Shown here: positions 31,850-34,401 of the stretch, piece by piece
Position numbering within the stretch: position 1 is the stretch's first letter
Layout: every line of letters starts with the position of its first letter
NCBI GenBank assembly: GCA_021739645.1
Contig: JAIPBL010000071.1
Span: 1 to 34,401 of the forward strand
Origin: Saprospiraceae bacterium
Lineage (GTDB): Bacteria > Bacteroidota > Bacteroidia > Chitinophagales > Saprospiraceae
Direction of reading: 5' to 3'
DNA: 34,401 nucleotides
The notes under the pieces: model-generated
The model's database searches: none
Seen by the model: only the letters and a program-made list of their open reading frames with translations
What the model was told of the DNA's origin: nothing
Position numbers and translations under genes: made by a program

Positions 31850-33028
31850 TTACTCTGGTCGCTGAAAAGGACCGACGTAGTTCAGTACGTCCTCATCGGT
31901 GATTTCAACCCCGCTGAGGATGATGAGGCGCTCGACCACGTTGCGGAGCTCCCGGATGTTCCCTGTCCAGTTCACGTTTTGCAAAGCAACAAGGGCTTCT
32001 TTCGTGACCTTTTTGGAAGCGATTCCATATTCGGTGCAAATCTGTTCAATGAAATGCTCCACCAACATCGGGATGTCGCCCCGCCGGTCGTTGAGCGGTG
32101 GCACTTCGATGATGATGACGGCGATACGGTGGTAAAGGTCCTCGCGGAAACGCTTGGCTTCAATTTCTTCCCGGAGGTCTTTGTTCGTGGCGGCGAGTAC
32201 CCGCACGTCCACCTTGATTTCTTTTTCGCCACCAACTCTGGTGATTTTGCTTTCTTGCAATGCTCGCAGGACTTTTGCCTGTGCATCGAGGCTCATGTCT
32301 CCTATCTCGTCGAGGAAAATGGTGCCGCCGTTGGCTTGTTCGAACTTGCCAAGGCGCTGTTTGTGGGCTGAGGTAAACGAGCCTTTTTCGTGGCCAAAAA
32401 GCTCGCTTTCAATGAGTTCCGAAGGAATGGCTGCGCAGTTCACTTCGATGATGGGGCCTTTTGAGCGGTTGCTTTTTTCGTGAATCCAGCGGGCCACAAG
32501 TTCTTTGCCTGTGCCGTTGGAACCAGTGATAAGCACCCGAGCTTCCGTCGGGGCAATCTTGTCAATGGTCTCTTGGATTTTCAACATGGTGGCCGACTCG
32601 CCGATCATCTCCTGCGTTTTGTAGTGGGAGACTTTTTGCTTCAGCACCTTGGTTTCAGTGATGAGGCTGGACTTGTCGAGGGCATTTCGCACAGTGATGA
32701 GCAGGCGGTTGAGGTCGGGTGGCTTGGAGATGAAATCGAACGCTCCTTTTTTCACCGCTTCCACCGCCGTGTCAATGTTGGCATGGCCGGAAATCATGAC
32801 AACCGGAGTGTCAGGTGCCAAGGTTTGGATGCGTTCGAGGGCCTCCATGCCGTCCATTTTCGGCATTTTGATGTCCATCAGGATTACGTCGTACTGCGTT
32901 TTTTTCAACTGCACGAGGCACTCCAGCCCATCGCAGGCTTCGTCCACCTTGAACTTTTCGAATTCAAGGATTTCTTTTAGTGTACGCCGGATGGGTACCT
33001 CGTCGTCAACAATTAAAACATGTGCCAT
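31850..33028 (-). CDS. NtrC-like receiver-AAA+ protein without HTH domain
   Basis: A 392-residue protein. The receiver domain (1-120) has Asp8/Asp9, phospho-acceptor Asp52 and Lys102. The AAA+ domain (about 140-370) has Walker A GSNGTGKE (169-176), Walker B GGTIFLDEIGD, and the sensor arginine region DLYHRIAV. The sigma-54 contact loop, normally GAFTGA, reads GSFTSA (216-221), a form I believe is common in Bacteroidota members. The chain ends shortly after the AAA+ C-terminal helices (NIRELRNVVERLIILSG, then VEITDEDVLNYV), so the Fis-type DNA-binding domain is absent. It would be a phosphorylation-switched AAA+ protein whose action on sigma-54 is doubtful. No partner kinase is adjacent. Confidence 0.92.
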   Translation of the reverse strand: MAHVLIVDDEVPIRRTLKEILEFEKFKVDEACDGLECLVQLKKTQYDVILMDIKMPKMDGMEALERIQTLAPDTPVVMISGHANIDTAVEAVKKGAFDFISKPPDLNRLLITVRNALDKSSLITETKVLKQKVSHYKTQEMIGESATMLKIQETIDKIAPTEARVLITGSNGTGKELVARWIHEKSNRSKGPIIEVNCAAIPSELIESELFGHEKGSFTSAHKQRLGKFEQANGGTIFLDEIGDMSLDAQAKVLRALQESKITRVGGEKEIKVDVRVLAATNKDLREEIEAKRFREDLYHRIAVIIIEVPPLNDRRGDIPMLVEHFIEQICTEYGIASKKVTKEALVALQNVNWTGNIRELRNVVERLIILSGVEITDEDVLNYVGPFQRPE

Positions 33029-33395
33029 GGTGAGATTATTCTTTAATTATCTTTGGTTTACGTATTCAAAAATTTATTCATTAATGCAGTCCAATTTGTA
33101 CGCCAAAGGTAGGTATTTGGTTGCAAACCATTTTTAATACGTTGCACCAACTGCTCAAAAAATCTGGCATTGCGCTGCGCTTTGCTGCAAAAAGAAACTC
33201 GGTGAAAAGGAACTTGGGCGTTCTTTTACTTGAGGGGGAATGACGATGGGTGAGCTTTCAAAATTTTCTTGATTCGCAAAAATAGTAATAATTGTCAATT
33301 GTTGTAAAAAGTAAAAAAGAAAAGCCACTCCCGGTTTTGCGCAGGAGTGGCTCATAATTATACTTTGAAAGTATAGCAAATGCCGATTGATACCA
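33029..33395. other. Gene-free stretch of 367 bases
   Basis: AT-rich; no protein-like frame is seen. It holds possible minus-strand -7 boxes (TATTTTTG at 33286-33293 and TACCTTTG at 33104-33111) facing the NtrC-like gene, and a terminator at 33323-33352 for the head-GIN gene. Nothing else is recognised. Confidence 0.55.
33323..33352 (-). terminator. Intrinsic terminator of the head-GIN lipoprotein gene
   Basis: AGCCACTCC (33323-33331) pairs with GGAGTGGCT (33344-33352). Read on the minus strand a T-rich tract (TTTCTTTTTTAC) follows. It lies 44 bases after the stop codon at 33396. Confidence 0.8.
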
Positions 33396-34127
33396 TCAAT
33401 TGGCATCCACCACATCGCCTGATCCCGAAATATGCGAATTGATAGTTGGGTAGCCCTTGAAATAAACATTGCCGCTGCCGCTGATGCGCACATCCAGCAC
33501 CTCCAGCACGTGTACCGAGGCATCTCCGCTACCGCTGATGCTGATGTCGGCCTTCTCCACAGGCATGTTAAACGCCTTTAGGTCGCCGCTGCCGCTGATG
33601 TCGAAGTCCAATTTTTCTGCCTCGCCCTCCAATTCCACTTGGCCGCTGCCACTGATTTTGCCGTCCACTTCTTCGGCGTACAGCCCAAGGCACAGCTTTC
33701 CACTGCCGCTCACCCGCAACACGATGTCCTGAACGGTATAGAAATTATCGCCTCGGATTTCGCCAGAACCCGAAATGGCTAAGTACCTGATGTCGGGCAT
33801 GGTGATGTAGATTTCAAGGTCATAGCTTTTAACACAGTGGTCAAATTCAATCGTCCAGGTATCGTCCTGTACGTCCAATTCCAACTCGTCAATGATGTTG
33901 GACTCGCCCTTGGCCACCACTTCAAACACGTCGCCCTGCATGATGAAGACTTTTGCTTCGCAACTGAGCTTTACCCCTGTAAAATCAGGCGTATTGAGTA
34001 CCCGCTCCACTTCGGGGCCTTCACCTTTTTTGCAATTGCCGAACCAGCCGTCATCATCGTGATAGCAGGATGTATTAGTGAAAATGATGCTTGAGAGCAG
34101 TAGCAGATAAAAAAATGATTTTTTCAT
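33396..34127 (-). CDS. Head-GIN (DUF2807) lipoprotein
   Basis: A 243-residue lipoprotein. The signal peptide ends in a lipobox-like TNTSC with Cys21 as the lipidation site. The rest is a DUF2807 'head GIN' beta-helix: seven copies of an xSGSGx turn (ISGSG or VSGSG) occur at intervals of about 16-23 residues from about residue 115 to the end, matching the stacked turns of this family. The DNA of these turns is itself repetitive (GCCGCTGATG-like on the plus strand). The protein should sit in the outer membrane or periplasm. Family members have been described as adhesin- or autotransporter-like, but the role is unknown. Confidence 0.9.
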   Translation of the reverse strand: MKKSFFYLLLLSSIIFTNTSCYHDDDGWFGNCKKGEGPEVERVLNTPDFTGVKLSCEAKVFIMQGDVFEVVAKGESNIIDELELDVQDDTWTIEFDHCVKSYDLEIYITMPDIRYLAISGSGEIRGDNFYTVQDIVLRVSGSGKLCLGLYAEEVDGKISGSGQVELEGEAEKLDFDISGSGDLKAFNMPVEKADISISGSGDASVHVLEVLDVRISGSGNVYFKGYPTINSHISGSGDVVDAN

Positions 34128-34153
34128 GGCTTAAGATTTTGAATTAGCATGGT

Positions 34154-34260
34154 ACGCGAGGAGGATGGAACACGGATTGGACGGATTTGGCGGATAAAAA
34201 CGGATTTTATCTGTGTAAATCTGTCTAATCCGTCCAATCCGTGACCCATCCTCCTCGCGT
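34154..34260. repeat. Long two-part inverted repeat beside the transposase fragment
   Basis: ACGCGAGGAGGATGG (34154-34168) pairs exactly with 34246-34260. After two unpaired bases, CACGGATTGGACGGATT (34171-34187) pairs exactly with 34227-34243. Together this is 32 paired bases with an inner loop of 39. A CGGATT unit recurs about every 9-10 bases on the left side. It is between the head-GIN gene and the transposase start. Confidence 0.9.
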
Positions 34261-34299
34261 GTCTTAGGGTTTGCGCAAAAATAACTTCCTATTTATGTT

Positions 34300-34307
34300 T
34301 ATATTTG
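34300..34307 (+). promoter_or_regulatory. Putative -7 box of the transposase gene
   Basis: TATATTTG fits TAnnTTTG and ends four bases before ATG 34312. No -33 element is at the usual distance. A transcript from it would be nearly leaderless. Confidence 0.4.
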
Positions 34308-34311
34308 CGCA

Positions 34312-34401
34312 ATGGGAAACAGGGCAAAATTAGTAGAAGATTTGAGACAAAAATGGGTACAAGTATCACCTTACTTGGATGAGCGTAGCAAACGAATATT
34401 A
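34312..34401 (+). CDS. N-terminus of a probable ISAzo13-type transposase (partial)
   Basis: The first 30 codons are seen before the right edge: after a basic/amphipathic start (NRAKLVEDLRQKW) comes the VSPYLDERSKRIL stretch. A 'SPYLDERxRR' motif near the N-terminus is typical of ISAzo13-family DDE transposases. The rest of the gene lies outside the window. TTTGCGCAAAAATAAC at 34270-34285 might be part of the terminal inverted repeat of the element, which would put the left end just after the long hairpin. Only one end is visible, so intactness cannot be judged. Confidence 0.55.
   Translation, partial: MGNRAKLVEDLRQKWVQVSPYLDERSKRIL

Overview
The window looks like a chromosomal segment of a Bacteroidota bacterium, probably from the Saprospirales/Chitinophagales side of the phylum (the order is inference). 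Supporting signs are a protein with a type IX secretion (T9SS) C-terminal sorting domain, an OmpA protein with TPR and PD40 repeats, a DUF4271 gene beside hemD, a head-GIN (DUF2807) lipoprotein, a CotH/lamin-tail surface protein, promoter-like TAnnTTTG boxes in place of sigma-70 -10 boxes, and few purine-rich ribosome binding sites. No rRNA, tRNA, CRISPR array or prophage was seen. The only mobile-element trace is the first 30 codons of a probable ISAzo13-type transposase at the right edge.

Layout. 1-4442: an esterase reads left, and divergent from it are three consecutive plus-strand genes: an ATP-grasp ligase, a class I glutamine amidotransferase-like protein and a probable circularly permuted ATP-grasp ligase. 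I recognise no named pathway for them; they are the best candidate here for an undescribed biosynthetic system. 4530-6389: hemD and a DUF4271 membrane protein, minus strand. 6633-8686: a sensor kinase/OmpR-type regulator pair split by a hairpin-forming repeat. 8687-9388: gene-free, with a palindrome cluster. 9389-11982: hemW translationally coupled to a PLP-dependent decarboxylase. 12109-15605: a GH3 glycosidase/serine hydrolase fusion (cell-wall recycling type) and a very small kinase-like protein. 15734-20644: an OmpA-like envelope protein and a SWIM-SNF2 helicase. 20845-26876: a CotH surface protein (minus strand), then a PlsC-like acyltransferase, a T9SS cargo protein and a TPR protein. 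27005-29282: a third ATP-grasp ligase and a secreted coiled-coil protein, minus strand. 29372-31638: a GT39-type glycosyltransferase and a LOG-family protein. 31850-34127: an NtrC-like regulator with no DNA-binding domain and a degenerate sigma-54 contact loop, and the head-GIN lipoprotein.

The most striking non-coding feature is recurrent intergenic inverted repeats. Several share one design: a short unit repeated every 7-10 bases, followed after a small loop by its reverse complement, with a different unit at each locus (2309-2351, 7905-7986, 30862-30909, 34154-34260). Others are simple perfect palindromes with 23-24 base arms (20657-20710, 28414-28491). REP-like palindromes even lie inside the coding sequence of the SNF2 helicase (20270-20345), where they encode a Gly/Ser-rich linker.

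All calls come from reading sequence and motifs by eye. No database search, fold prediction or expression data was available.
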